Source of the DNA: Gammaproteobacteria bacterium
Lineage (GTDB): Bacteria; Pseudomonadota; Gammaproteobacteria; Nitrosococcales; Methylophagaceae
Reading direction: 5' to 3'
Assembly: GCA_029210875.1 (NCBI GenBank)
Contig: JARGFJ010000004.1
Location: 35,745-99,744 of the forward strand
DNA length: 64,000 bases
The notes under the pieces are model-generated. The model saw nothing but the letters and a program-made list of their open reading frames with translations, did not search any database and was not told where the DNA came from. The position numbers and the translations under genes were made by a program. Positions 31,579 through 45,820 of this stretch are shown here, piece by piece (within the stretch, counting starts at the first letter, position 1; each line of letters begins with the position of its first letter).

Positions 31579-33855
31579 TTACATTGAGACTTTAACACCA
31601 ACCCAACCGGCTCTTGGTGCACCTACACCTTGGAAACGAGCATCATCCATTGTTGGAAAGATTTCATCTGGCTCACCCAATAAGCCAAAGTTTGCATAGT
31701 CCTTATCAAATAAGTTATCGACCTTGGCAAAGATCTTGATGTTGGATGTCACCTTGTAATCGGCATGCAGATTAACCACGGTATAGCCACCTGTTTTGCC
31801 TAACTCATTAGATTCGTCACCTCGGTAGTATTGACCTGCATTGACAATCGCGTCCGCACCCAAAGCAAACTTGGGTGTGAACTGATAATCTGCAGCCAAT
31901 TTCACGTTGTGAGCAGGTATACCAGGCAATCTATCGCCGGATTGAACCTGAATATCTCCATTACCATCTGCATTAGGATGATTAGGACTACTCATAGTAA
32001 AAGGTGTTCTAAATTCTGCTTTAACATAGGAATAGTTTGCAGCCCAGGATAAATCGCCATAATCACCCGAAAGACCAAGCTCAACACCTTTGCGTAAGGT
32101 TTCACCTACATTATCAAAAAAACCGGTGTTGCCAGTTGCACCACTGGTGCTTTTAAACAAAATATCATCTTCATTTTTTGTGCGGAATAGACCTGCATTC
32201 CATGAAACCACATTATTTAATGTACCCCTTAACCCTGCTTCCCAACTTTTTGCAACGACTTGCTCTAAAGGCGGATCAGCTAAAAATGCATTAGGTAAGG
32301 TACACGGATCATTTGGATCAGAACAGCCTAATTCAGATGGCGTTGGAGCACGGGATGATTCACTGTAACTAAGGTATGTATTGGTTGTTTCTGTGAAACT
32401 ATATGTTACGCCAGCAGCTGGATTAAAACGAGTATAGGTATGAGTTGCATTAATTGACGATGTTGGATCTAAATTATCCTGCACTTTAATTTGAGTGTTG
32501 TTATAACGCCCACTCAATGTCACAGCAAGCGCATCAGTTACTGATAAAGTGTCAGTGAAAAACAAGCTGTAACTTCTATTGCGTGATGAAACATCAACTG
32601 CATCATCTTCTACAAATAATCCTGAACTTGTGGTGCCACGATCTGCCGTTAATTCACTGACCTCGACGCTTGAACGGAAATCACTTTGACCCTGGTCATA
32701 ACTTGCACCTGTCACCAATTGGTTTTGCATACCAGCAACATCATTTAGAAATGTTAACTGAGCACTTAAACCACCGCTGTCTTCTTCAAGAAAACCACGG
32801 TTATTTACTGCATCATAGTTATCAGCGATGTCATTACCAAATTGGTCTGTTATTCTATTGCCATCATCATCAACGAGGAAACCGGTATTTCCTGCCTCTT
32901 CAGCAAAAGGAGTCCCATCACCATTAAAACTATCCGTATTATTATTACGGTAATAAGCATTACCCGAAGCCAGCAGGCTATCATTGATCCAGTGACTGGC
33001 ACTTAGATTAACTAACTGCATTTCATTCTGGGTGTTATCAGGCCAGGTGAAAACGGCTTTACGATTCTGAGCAATTAACTCAATAGGCGACGCACCATTA
33101 CCATTCAAGTCGTTATCTGCTGCAGTCAGACTTAAATCTAACGTTGAAGTGTCACTACGCCAACTGACATTAGCAAAGGCTTGTCTCACTTCAGATTCAG
33201 AATGATCACGCCAGCCGTCTTCTTTAAACCAGTTACCCGTTACGAAATAACCCCATGTGCCATCATTCGCACCACTTTCAAACTCCCCTGCTCGTCGATT
33301 AAATGAACCAGCGTAGGCTTGTGCTGAATGACCTTCATGAGTAAAACCATTTTTACTTTGAATGGATAGGGCACCGCCCAATGTATTCAAACCAAATAAA
33401 GGATTAGAACCCGGCATCAAGTTAATACTAGCAATGGCTGATTGCGGAATGGTATCCCAATGCACATTATCACCAAATGGTGCATTTAAACGCACACCAT
33501 CCATATAAACAGCAAGACCTTGAGGCATGCCTAATAATGGTGTTGCACTAAAACCACGATAATTCACATCAGGCTGGTAAGGATTATTTTGAGCTGAATT
33601 GATATTAACGCTACCCAAAGTACGACTCATAAAATCACTCAAATCAAGACTTTGGACTTTTTCAATATCCTCTGAGGTAGCCGTTTGTACATTAGCAGCA
33701 ATCATATCTGCTGGCAAACCCACGCCATGCAAAGGTGTGGTACCTATGACTTCAATACCACTTAATTCAACACTGTCTTCAGCATACAGACTTGGTGACG
33801 TTAACGCTGATGCCAACATTACCGCTAAAATTTTGCGATTTTGTATTACATTCAT
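31579..33855 (-). CDS. TonB-dependent outer-membrane receptor
   Basis: Signal peptide, plug domain (YRGFSATPLLGMPQGLAVYMDGVRLN), C-terminal barrel. Confidence 0.93.
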   Translation of the reverse strand: MNVIQNRKILAVMLASALTSPSLYAEDSVELSGIEVIGTTPLHGVGLPADMIAANVQTATSEDIEKVQSLDLSDFMSRTLGSVNINSAQNNPYQPDVNYRGFSATPLLGMPQGLAVYMDGVRLNAPFGDNVHWDTIPQSAIASINLMPGSNPLFGLNTLGGALSIQSKNGFTHEGHSAQAYAGSFNRRAGEFESGANDGTWGYFVTGNWFKEDGWRDHSESEVRQAFANVSWRSDTSTLDLSLTAADNDLNGNGASPIELIAQNRKAVFTWPDNTQNEMQLVNLSASHWINDSLLASGNAYYRNNNTDSFNGDGTPFAEEAGNTGFLVDDDGNRITDQFGNDIADNYDAVNNRGFLEEDSGGLSAQLTFLNDVAGMQNQLVTGASYDQGQSDFRSSVEVSELTADRGTTSSGLFVEDDAVDVSSRNRSYSLFFTDTLSVTDALAVTLSGRYNNTQIKVQDNLDPTSSINATHTYTRFNPAAGVTYSFTETTNTYLSYSESSRAPTPSELGCSDPNDPCTLPNAFLADPPLEQVVAKSWEAGLRGTLNNVVSWNAGLFRTKNEDDILFKSTSGATGNTGFFDNVGETLRKGVELGLSGDYGDLSWAANYSYVKAEFRTPFTMSSPNHPNADGNGDIQVQSGDRLPGIPAHNVKLAADYQFTPKFALGADAIVNAGQYYRGDESNELGKTGGYTVVNLHADYKVTSNIKIFAKVDNLFDKDYANFGLLGEPDEIFPTMDDARFQGVGAPRAGWVGVKVSM

Positions 33856-34026
33856 CTCTCTTCGGAATCCTTACTTTATCGTTATTATTAATATCGTGAA
33901 TTAGTTTTATTGCTTTGCACTTTGCTTGCCTTAATTTAAGGCATAAAATTTAGAAACCGCATTATATGTGATAATGTCTGTTTATCCAGTAGGAAATATT
34001 CCTTTTTATTACAGAGCTAGAAATAA

Positions 34027-34674
34027 ATGAATGAGATAAGTGTATTACTGGTCGATGATCATGAAGTTGTCAGAGCAGGTTTTAAAATTCTACTGGCTTC
34101 ACAAGCTGATATTGGCGAGATCACCGACATCAATCGTGGCGAACTGGTTGCACAGGAATATGCTCGCGTCACGCCAGATGTTGTAGTGATGGACTTATCA
34201 ATGCCAGGTATTGGAGGTCTGGAAACAATTAGACGATTAGTTAAACAGGATCCACACGCTAAAATATTGGTCTACAGCATACACGATGAATCTATTTATG
34301 TAGAAAGGGCAATGCAAGCTGGCGCCAGGGGCTATGTTACCAAAAATAGTGCTGCTGAAATCCTCGCTGTTGCCATAAGAAAGATAGCTAGCGGCGAAAC
34401 ATATATCGAAGAAAACCTGCTACCCGACTTTAGCGACATAAGGTACGACACTACCTCGCAGTACAAAGATATGATCGATTTACTGACACCGCGTGAGTTT
34501 GAGGTATTTCAGCGTCTGGCAAAAGGAATGACCGTACACGACATATCAGAAAACCTTCATCTCGGCTATAAAACTGTGGCTAATTACAGCACACAGGTAA
34601 AAACTAAACTCAAAGCAAATAGTGCAGCAGAAATTGCTAATATCGCGATGGTCTTAGGTATTATCAAGCCATAA
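34027..34674 (+). CDS. LuxR/NarL-type response regulator (UvrY/GacA-like)
   Basis: LLVDDHEVVRAG receiver, LTPREFEVFQRLAKG HTH_LuxR. Confidence 0.93.
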   Translation: MNEISVLLVDDHEVVRAGFKILLASQADIGEITDINRGELVAQEYARVTPDVVVMDLSMPGIGGLETIRRLVKQDPHAKILVYSIHDESIYVERAMQAGARGYVTKNSAAEILAVAIRKIASGETYIEENLLPDFSDIRYDTTSQYKDMIDLLTPREFEVFQRLAKGMTVHDISENLHLGYKTVANYSTQVKTKLKANSAAEIANIAMVLGIIKP

Positions 34675-34726
34675 TCACATGATTTTATTGTAAAAGCATG
34701 ACCACAAATCGTTAATTTAAGTAATT

Positions 34727-36106
34727 CTAAAACCACGCCAATGATTTGTGTAGCTTAACTACGTCGCCAATAATAAGTAATGTTGGCGCGGCAGGTTGCT
34801 CACGTTGTGCAAGTTCAGGTAAGTCGGCAATGGTGCTAATCCATACTTTCTGATTATCAGTTGTACCCTGTTGTACTAATGCCGCTGGCGTATCGGCTGC
34901 CATACCATGTTGTTGCAGTTTTGCACTTAATACAGGCAATCCAACAAGCCCCATATACACAACCACTGTTTGACGCGGTTGTACCAGTGCAGGCCAATTT
35001 AGATCTAATTCACCTTGCTTCAGCTGACCGGTAACAAATACACAACTTTGTGAATAATCACGGTGTGTCAGTGGAATGCCTGCGTAGCTGGAACAACCGG
35101 AAGCAGCGGTAATACCCGGAACCACCTGGAATGGAATTTTTTCGGCTGCCAAGGTTTCAATTTCCTCACCACCACGCCCAAAGATAAACGGATCACCACC
35201 TTTAAGACGTAAGACACGTTTGCCTTGTTTGGCATGCTTTAATAACAGTTGATTGATTTCTTCCTGTCGTACAGCATGCCACGCACGTTGCTTGCCGACA
35301 TAGACTTGTTCAGCTTCTCGGCGAACCAGGGACAACACTTCTTTACTGACTAGCCGGTCATAAAACACCACATCAGCTTGTTGCATTAAGCGCAATGCTT
35401 TAAAGGTAAGTAGATCGGGATCTCCCGGTCCTGCTCCAACAAGATAGACTTCACCTTTATCCATATCGTCGAGTTTGGTATCAGCAAGTGTTGCTTCCAT
35501 CACGTTTTGGGCAAGCTCATCCCTACCAGCCAACACATGTTCAGCAACTTTGCCTTGCAAGATTGTTTCCCAGAAACGACGACGCATATCAATTGTCGGT
35601 AATTTGTCTTTGACTGCATCACGATAACGCCCCACCATATCGGCTAAACGGGCATAACTTGGCGGGATCAAGGTTTCAAGACGAGCACGTAATTGTCTTG
35701 CCAAGATCGGTGATTTGCCACCACTCGAAACAGCAACAACGATCGGTGTTCTATCTAAAATTGAGGGTAAGATAAAGTCACACAATTCAGGACAATCTGC
35801 GACATTAACAAGAATATTTTTGGATTTTGCATATTTGTGAACATCACGATTAACCGTATCAATGTCTGTTGCAGCAATCACTAACAATTGATCTGATAGC
35901 TGTTCAGGTTTAAAGGTATCTTGTAACCATGTGACGTGTTTATTTTCAATTAAGCTTGTTGTTGATGTTGATACATTGGGTGCAATGATCGTGACATTTG
36001 CTTGCGCTTTTAATAATAAACCTGCTTTGCGTGCTGCTATTTCACCACCACCAACAACAATACATTCACGACCTTTTAGATCGACAAATAATGGTAAATA
36101 TTCCAT
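34727..36106 (-). CDS. cysG: Siroheme synthase (multifunctional)
   Basis: N-terminal VVGGGEIAARKAGLL; C-terminal uroporphyrinogen-III methyltransferase VYLVGAGPGDPDLLTFKA. Confidence 0.97.
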   Translation of the reverse strand: MEYLPLFVDLKGRECIVVGGGEIAARKAGLLLKAQANVTIIAPNVSTSTTSLIENKHVTWLQDTFKPEQLSDQLLVIAATDIDTVNRDVHKYAKSKNILVNVADCPELCDFILPSILDRTPIVVAVSSGGKSPILARQLRARLETLIPPSYARLADMVGRYRDAVKDKLPTIDMRRRFWETILQGKVAEHVLAGRDELAQNVMEATLADTKLDDMDKGEVYLVGAGPGDPDLLTFKALRLMQQADVVFYDRLVSKEVLSLVRREAEQVYVGKQRAWHAVRQEEINQLLLKHAKQGKRVLRLKGGDPFIFGRGGEEIETLAAEKIPFQVVPGITAASGCSSYAGIPLTHRDYSQSCVFVTGQLKQGELDLNWPALVQPRQTVVVYMGLVGLPVLSAKLQQHGMAADTPAALVQQGTTDNQKVWISTIADLPELAQREQPAAPTLLIIGDVVKLHKSLAWF

Positions 36107-36889
36107 CTATAATTCTTTTTCAACTAAAGGTAATTTGAGACCCTGTAACACAAAGCCATCTTCTAAATTTTGTACAACTGCAACGATACTGGAATTGCTT
36201 AGATTCCAGTCATCATCAATCGTGATCTGTGTTGTTAGATCGGTATGTCCAGTTTGATTTAGCTCAAACGGGCCTAACCATTTTCGCACTAAATTTTGAT
36301 GATTAAAGGTCGCGCCAGCATTATCCCCACCACCAATTTTACTTTTAATATTATTTTCGGTCACAGCTAGATATAGCGTTGAAAACGGCTGGTTAGCATC
36401 ACCTATAACATCAATCTTACTATCGATGAGTAACTCATCAGCGTGCTGTGTAACCTGTATCTCAAGATGCGCTTCCGGTTTAAAGCCATTTACCGCTTTG
36501 ACAACCTCTTTCACATACTGTCGCCAATTATGAATGACCTCACCGCTCACCACAAACTCAGGTGTATAGACTGTTTGGTAGAGATTAAGACGAGCTAATT
36601 GCCGTTGTCGATCTGAAAATACAGGACTGGCAAATCGATCAATCCAGCCTTTTTTATCATCTAGATAATCAACGTGAAATCCAAGTATAACCATGTGATT
36701 ATCGTCAATACCCTGCTGTGGTAACTGTTCTACCCAGCGATCTGCTGCTGGACATAAACCACAACCCTCGGCAGTAAATAATTCAAGTACTGCTATCTGT
36801 ATCTCGCCACTTTCCGCTTGCCATGTTTGAGCTAACGTTAGACTTGGCAGTAAAAAAATTAGTGCAACTATCTGTCTAAATACCTTCAT
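36107..36889 (-). CDS. DUF1223-family secreted thioredoxin-fold protein
   Basis: MKVFRQIVALIFLLPSLTLAQ signal peptide; ELFTAEGCGLCPAADRWVEQL; VDYLDDKKGWIDRFASP. Confidence 0.88.
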   Translation of the reverse strand: MKVFRQIVALIFLLPSLTLAQTWQAESGEIQIAVLELFTAEGCGLCPAADRWVEQLPQQGIDDNHMVILGFHVDYLDDKKGWIDRFASPVFSDRQRQLARLNLYQTVYTPEFVVSGEVIHNWRQYVKEVVKAVNGFKPEAHLEIQVTQHADELLIDSKIDVIGDANQPFSTLYLAVTENNIKSKIGGGDNAGATFNHQNLVRKWLGPFELNQTGHTDLTTQITIDDDWNLSNSSIVAVVQNLEDGFVLQGLKLPLVEKEL

Positions 36890-36899
36890 GGGCCACCGC

Positions 36900-38003
36900 C
36901 TATTTTGTATCAGCTTCATTACGTGGGATAGCGTTCGAGTCTTGATAGTAGTTCCGATGTTGGGCATCACTAATAATAGCTAATTCTCGCATGATAGCAG
37001 TAGCATAACACCCTGCTGGCAAGAAAAATTGAAGCTCTAACTGTGCGTCATCCAAAAACTGCCATGAAAAATGGTCTGGAAATAAACGTAATGAACGACG
37101 TTCCTGACTTAGGCCCGCCTTTTCTAAGCCATGTTGCCAATCTTGCCATTGATTTAATACATCCTGTTCACATTGCAATGAGTCGGAATGATTTGGCGAT
37201 ATGCCGCGGCCCCACAAAGCACCTGTTGGATGAATATCCATCGCTGTCACACGCGCTTTTACGACTTCATCAACTTGATCACAGACAAATGAACTGGCTT
37301 TGGTTCCAGCTAAAGCCATCACATCACCCATCAAAGCTTTGTTCCAATTTCTATCTTGAATCCGTCGTGCCAAAATTAAATTAAACAGCCATGATCTCGC
37401 AGCAGAAAGATAAATACTTTTCTGATTACGTTTTTTAGGCGCTTTGCCACTGACAAACCAATAATCAGCACGATTAAGGTTACTACCATTATGACCAAAG
37501 CGTTGTTCACCAAAATAATTGGGCACACCTTGTTGTTTAACTAATTCCAGCGCCTGTTGCCACTGCTCTCTCTCACCTAAGACATCACTTAAGATCAATT
37601 TAAACTGGTTGCCAGCTAACACACCGCGTTTTAACTTTTTACCGTGAGCAGTCTGTTCAACAATAGTGATGTCATCGCTTGCAAACTCAGACCAATTTGG
37701 CTGTTCAACGCCTTCCATATTGACACTAAACCATTGAGTGGTGACAGCATGACGATCTTTCAAACCGGCATAACCAATAGCGACCTGTGGCACACCTGCA
37801 AATTTAGCTAATTCACCTGCTAGCCAATCTGTATTAATGCCACGCTTTTGAATTTTTAACCAAACATGACCGCCAACGCCATCAGGCTCAAAAGGCAGTT
37901 GTTCGATAACGTGAAAATGTTCAGGTAAACCACGAATCGTGGCACTGCACTGCGTTGCTAAGGTATTAACTCTAGCTAAACCTTCAATATCAAACTGTTT
38001 CAA
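36900..38003 (-). CDS. truD: tRNA pseudouridine(13) synthase TruD
   Basis: [32 protein letters not shown]. Confidence 0.97.
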   Translation of the reverse strand: MKQFDIEGLARVNTLATQCSATIRGLPEHFHVIEQLPFEPDGVGGHVWLKIQKRGINTDWLAGELAKFAGVPQVAIGYAGLKDRHAVTTQWFSVNMEGVEQPNWSEFASDDITIVEQTAHGKKLKRGVLAGNQFKLILSDVLGEREQWQQALELVKQQGVPNYFGEQRFGHNGSNLNRADYWFVSGKAPKKRNQKSIYLSAARSWLFNLILARRIQDRNWNKALMGDVMALAGTKASSFVCDQVDEVVKARVTAMDIHPTGALWGRGISPNHSDSLQCEQDVLNQWQDWQHGLEKAGLSQERRSLRLFPDHFSWQFLDDAQLELQFFLPAGCYATAIMRELAIISDAQHRNYYQDSNAIPRNEADTK

Positions 38004-38482
38004 AGCGGTTTTACTTTATTAATTAACACAACGGCATGAGCGGCAATGCCCTCTTTACGACCGGCAAAACCAAGGTTTTCAGTGGTGGTTGCTTTGACAT
38101 TAACATCATCAATTGTCACGGCCATATCTGACGCTAAATTGGCTCGCATTGCAGGAATATGAGCTGCCATTTTGGGTGCTTGAGCAATGATAGTGCTATC
38201 AATATTGCCAACTGTCCAACCACGATCAGCCAGATCACTGACAACACGTCTCAACAATATGCGACTGTCGATATTTTTAAAGGCAGGATCATGATCAGGA
38301 AAGTGATGACCAATATCCCATAAACCTGCAGCGCCTAATAAAGCATCACAAATCGCATGAATTAACACATCACCATCCGAATGTGCTTCCAAGCCGTGAG
38401 TGTGAGGAATTGTTTCACCGCCAATAATCAAAGGTCGATTTTCAGCAAACTTGTGCACATCATAGCCATGACCAATTCGCAT
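38000..38482 (-). CDS. ispF: 2-C-methyl-D-erythritol 2,4-cyclodiphosphate synthase
   Basis: [29 protein letters not shown]. Confidence 0.98.
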   Translation of the reverse strand: MRIGHGYDVHKFAENRPLIIGGETIPHTHGLEAHSDGDVLIHAICDALLGAAGLWDIGHHFPDHDPAFKNIDSRILLRRVVSDLADRGWTVGNIDSTIIAQAPKMAAHIPAMRANLASDMAVTIDDVNVKATTTENLGFAGRKEGIAAHAVVLINKVKPL

Positions 38483-39189
38483 TATTGCTCTCCAGCTTGT
38501 TGTTGTAGGAATAGACCAGCCAACGCTAAATCTTGGGGCAAGGTGATCTTAATGTTATCTGAATGCCCCTCAACTATCATAGGTTGAAAGCCAGCTAACT
38601 CCATGGCACTGGCATCATCTGTCACAGCTAACTTTTGTTGTTTTGCTTGAGTTAAAGCCACAGATAATGCCTGTAAGCGAAACATTTGAGGTGTCATTGC
38701 GCGCCATAAGCCTTGACGACACACTGTTTGCGTAATCTGTTGTGATGCATCCACACGTTTGACCGTATCGTTGACAGGTACAGCTAAAATCCCACCAACG
38801 GCATGCTCGAATAAGGCATCCAACATCGCATCAATATCATCGTGCCGCAAACAGGGGCGTGCTGCATCATGCACCAATACCCATGGGTCATCCGACGTTA
38901 TTTTTGCTAGTTTATTAAGTGCATTGAGTACAGAGTCAGATCGTTCCTGCCCCCCATCAACAACATGAATAAAGGCATCTTCAGGTAATGTCAGCGATGA
39001 CCACCAAGGGTCATCACTTGCTACGGTGACGATAATGCCAACAATTCTGGGATGAGAAGCTAATCTGCCTAAGGTATGCTCAAGAATAGTCTGGCCGGCC
39101 AATTCCAGATATTGCTTAGGTCGGTCAGACAACATTCTGGTCCCAATACCTGCAGCAGGGACAATTGCCCAGACTGCGTTATTGCCCAC
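38482..39189 (-). CDS. ispD: 2-C-methyl-D-erythritol 4-phosphate cytidylyltransferase
   Basis: [21 protein letters not shown]. Confidence 0.97.
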   Translation of the reverse strand: MGNNAVWAIVPAAGIGTRMLSDRPKQYLELAGQTILEHTLGRLASHPRIVGIIVTVASDDPWWSSLTLPEDAFIHVVDGGQERSDSVLNALNKLAKITSDDPWVLVHDAARPCLRHDDIDAMLDALFEHAVGGILAVPVNDTVKRVDASQQITQTVCRQGLWRAMTPQMFRLQALSVALTQAKQQKLAVTDDASAMELAGFQPMIVEGHSDNIKITLPQDLALAGLFLQQQAGEQ

Positions 39190-39466
39190 TGTTTGAATCT
39201 TCTATAACTTGGAAAAAAGTCTCATCAGACTTGATCATGCCCAGTTCATTACGAGCTCGTTCTTCTAACGCCTCAAGACCACCTTTTAGATCTTGAACTT
39301 CAGCTGCTAATATCTGATTACGTTGTTGCAACTCTGTATTTTCCTGACGCTGTAGTTCAACAACTCTATGCATTTGCAACATCGCTGGCAGGCCATCATG
39401 ACTAAACCACAGACGATATTGAAGTAATAGCAACAGCACTGTAAGAATCAACATAATTGGCTTCAT
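39179..39466 (-). CDS. ftsB: Cell division protein FtsB
   Basis: Short TM plus coiled coil (QRNQILAAEVQDLKGGLEALEERARNELGMIK) between eno and ispD. Confidence 0.93.
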   Translation of the reverse strand: MKPIMLILTVLLLLLQYRLWFSHDGLPAMLQMHRVVELQRQENTELQQRNQILAAEVQDLKGGLEALEERARNELGMIKSDETFFQVIEDSNSGQ

Positions 39467-39481
39467 TGGTGCAAAGTTCGA

Positions 39482-40771
<1,290 letters not shown>

Positions 40772-40865
40772 TCACGATTAAACAATCGCATTAGTTATCT
40801 CAAAAGTAGTTACAACCCACCGACCACAAAAGTGATGATTTGACGTCGTTATCTAAATCCATTTG

Positions 40866-41701
40866 TTAGATCAAAGAATCTTCAATAAAATCGTGTTGTT
40901 TAACGGTACTATCGATTGCCATTAATGTCTCAAGCAAGGCTTCCATTTTAGCTAAAGGCCAAGAATTGGCACCATCGCTTAATGCTTTTTCTGGTTCAGG
41001 ATGTGTTTCCATAAACACACCTGCAACACCTACAGCAACCGCTGCACGAGCTAAAACAGGTACAAATTCACGCTGACCACCGGATGATCCGCCTTGACCA
41101 CCGGGTTGTTGTACTGAATGTGTCGCATCAAATACTACAGGGCAATTCATTGAACGCATTACGGGTAAACCACGCATATCTGAAATAAGCGTGTTATAAC
41201 CAAACGATGTACCACGATCACACAACATAATTTGTTGATTACCGGTTGATTTAGCTTTATCAGCCACGTGTTGCATATCCCACGGTGCTAAAAACTGGCC
41301 TTTTTTAATATTAACGGGCAAGCCTTGATTGGCAACATTCACAATGAAGTTGGTTTGACGACATAAAAATGCAGGGGTTTGTAAGACATCAACCACACTA
41401 GCGACTTCGGCTAAAGGTGTATCTTCATGCACATCCGTTAATACTGGTAGACCATATTCTTTTTTAACTTTTTCCAGGATCGCCAGACCTTTTTCTAAAC
41501 CCGGCCCGCGGTAGCTTGCTGTTGATGTACGATTGGCTTTGTCAAATGATGATTTGTAAATAAAGTGTATGCCTAACCGATCCGTCAATTCTTTTAACTG
41601 ACCCGCCACATCCATCGTCATTTGTTCACTTTCAATAACACAGGTACCTGCAATTAAAAACAGTGGTTGTTTACCACCCACTTCTTTTCCACATAATTGC
41701 A

Positions 41702-41702
<1 letters not shown>
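40866..41702 (-). CDS. kdsA: 3-deoxy-8-phosphooctulonate (KDO-8-P) synthase
   Basis: [33 protein letters not shown]. Confidence 0.97.
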
Positions 41703-43384
<1,682 letters not shown>

Positions 43385-43440
43385 TCAAATCAGGTGAATA
43401 AATTAACAGAATTAGTGATTTGGCTCAATGAAAATCTAGA

Positions 43441-44757
43441 TTATTGCGTTATTTCTATTACGGGCAAATAGCCTTGTTCACGTTCCGCAACAGTATAGGC
43501 TTCTGCTAAGCCGTATCCGACCACAGCGATCAATTCCTGTTCACGATAAATCAAAGGAACACTATCCCGAAGCCATGGCGGAACAGACCATTGCTGAAAT
43601 AGATGTTTCAAACTACTGTGATGCGATTCAGATAGTTTAATGCGCTCACCACCCTGGCGAAATTTTATGGTTAAACCAGCTTCAATTATGGCTTTACTCA
43701 GTCCTTGCCCAACAGCTTGTTGCCATACTACACAACGATCATCATCCAGTTTTATCGGCGCACTATCTGCTAAAGTCACAACCTGTTTTGGATCATGTCT
43801 ATTTACACGTGACCTGATATGGAGCCTGTCTTGATAGCGCCGTGCTTCAACGTCAGCCCATTGCACTAATGGATTGGCGTCCTCTCTGGCATGGCATACT
43901 TTTGTAAGAATCTGTTCCAGACAAACAGTTGAAGGTAATGAGCTGGTGTGCAGGCTAATAAAATAACGTAATACATTGCGTTGCCGTGCTGCATTGAACC
44001 TGACTAGTTGGTTGATTGACAGGCTATGTGTAACATCAACAAGTGCGTCAATATCAAGTTGTGCCAACTCATCTAATAGCTGTGATGCTTCAGCACAATG
44101 TTGTGCGCTTCTACTTAAGGTTTTAGCCGCCGCTGGCCAGCGTTGTTCAATGTTTGGCCATAGATCATGACGAATATAATTTCTGGCCCAGCGCGTTTCA
44201 ACATTACTTGGATCATCAATCCATTTAAGATCATGTCGCCTTGCATACGCAACTATATCTGTTTGCGAAACAGTAAGAAAAGGCCGGACTAGCTGTGCCT
44301 TGCCCAGTTGTGTCATTTTAGCCATGCCAGCCAAACCTTTTGGCCCAGCACCACGTAATAATTGTAATAATAAGGTTTCAGCTTGATCGTGCTGATGTTG
44401 TGCTGTCAGTACCACATCACCTTCAGATACAGATGTTTGAATTGCGTGATAACGTGCTTGTCTTGCGGCAGCTTCCATGCCTAAGCTAGCAATATTATCT
44501 ACTACAACATTAATATTGGTAAACGCTACCCGCAATCCTGCGGCAACATCAGCGCAATGTTGCGTCCATTTATTTGAATCAGCATGAAGCCCGTGATTAA
44601 TATGAATGACATGCAGATTGTTAAGTTCAGAACGGCCACTTGTGGCTAATAGATGTAAAAGCACATGCGAATCGATGCCACCACTATAGGCAATCCAAAC
44701 CCGTTTACCTTTAGCGATGGCAATGACATCATCAATGATATGTTGGAAGTTATTCAC
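43441..44757 (-). CDS. tilS: tRNA(Ile)-lysidine synthetase
   Basis: AYSGGIDSHVLLHLL PP-loop, TAQHQHDQAETLLLQLLRG. Confidence 0.95.
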   Translation of the reverse strand: MNNFQHIIDDVIAIAKGKRVWIAYSGGIDSHVLLHLLATSGRSELNNLHVIHINHGLHADSNKWTQHCADVAAGLRVAFTNINVVVDNIASLGMEAAARQARYHAIQTSVSEGDVVLTAQHQHDQAETLLLQLLRGAGPKGLAGMAKMTQLGKAQLVRPFLTVSQTDIVAYARRHDLKWIDDPSNVETRWARNYIRHDLWPNIEQRWPAAAKTLSRSAQHCAEASQLLDELAQLDIDALVDVTHSLSINQLVRFNAARQRNVLRYFISLHTSSLPSTVCLEQILTKVCHAREDANPLVQWADVEARRYQDRLHIRSRVNRHDPKQVVTLADSAPIKLDDDRCVVWQQAVGQGLSKAIIEAGLTIKFRQGGERIKLSESHHSSLKHLFQQWSVPPWLRDSVPLIYREQELIAVVGYGLAEAYTVAEREQGYLPVIEITQ

Positions 44758-44799
44758 CGTGATGGCTAATAACGCTTAGTGATAACACTGAGCTTAAGT

Positions 44800-45756
44800 T
44801 TAACCTTCAAACTCACCGTAATTTAACAAGCGCTGTAAACGGTTTTCAATCAGTGCATCAATTGGCATAGCTTCAAGTTCACGCAACTTCATTTCAATAG
44901 CATCACGCACACGTTCAGCCATTTCATCAACATTACGATGCGCACCACCCAACGGTTCTTGCAAAATCTGATCAATCAAACCTAAACCTTTAAGTCTGTC
45001 GGAGGTTACACCCAAGGTAGCTGCAGCATCAGAGGCTTTTTCAGCACTTTTCCACAAAATAGATGCACAACCTTCAGGTGAAATAACAGAATAAATACTG
45101 TATTGCAGCATCATAAGATGATCAGCCACACCAACCGCTAATGCACCGCCTGAACCACCTTCACCAATCACCGTACTGATAATGGGCGTTTTAAGTTGCG
45201 CCATTTCATATAAATTGCGTGCAATCGCTTCACTTTGACCACGTTCTTCAGCACCGATACCAGGATAGGCGCCCGGTGTATCAATAAATGAAATAACCGG
45301 TAGACCAAAACGTTCAGCTAATTTCATAACACGTAATGCTTTACGATACCCTTCTGGTCGCGGCATACCAAAATTACGGGCGATTTTTTCTTTGGTATCA
45401 CGACCTTTTTGATGACCAATCACCATCACTGGTCGATCATTTAAGCGTCCCATTCCAGTGATTAAGGCTTGATCATCACCATAAGTACGATCACCATGAA
45501 GCTCTTCAAAATCAGTAATGATGCGTTCAATATAATCCAAGGTATAAGGGCGTTGGGGATGGCGCGCCATTTGTGTGGTTTGCCAAGGAGTTAACGCTGC
45601 AAAGATCGACTTGGTCAGCTCTTTACTTTTATCTTGTAACCGTTGAATTTCATCAGTGATATTGAGCTCACTATCACTGCTCATATAACGTAACTCATCG
45701 ATTTTAGCTTCTAATTCGGCGATGGGTTGTTCGTAGTCGAGGAAATTTAACTGCAT
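44800..45756 (-). CDS. accA: Acetyl-CoA carboxylase carboxyltransferase alpha subunit
   Basis: [35 protein letters not shown]. Confidence 0.98.
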   Translation of the reverse strand: MQLNFLDYEQPIAELEAKIDELRYMSSDSELNITDEIQRLQDKSKELTKSIFAALTPWQTTQMARHPQRPYTLDYIERIITDFEELHGDRTYGDDQALITGMGRLNDRPVMVIGHQKGRDTKEKIARNFGMPRPEGYRKALRVMKLAERFGLPVISFIDTPGAYPGIGAEERGQSEAIARNLYEMAQLKTPIISTVIGEGGSGGALAVGVADHLMMLQYSIYSVISPEGCASILWKSAEKASDAAATLGVTSDRLKGLGLIDQILQEPLGGAHRNVDEMAERVRDAIEMKLRELEAMPIDALIENRLQRLLNYGEFEG

Positions 45757-45820
45757 GAGTGCTTGTTACCTTAAATTCAAATATTCTGAGAGATTATACA
45801 CAAACCAAAGTCAAAATGAG

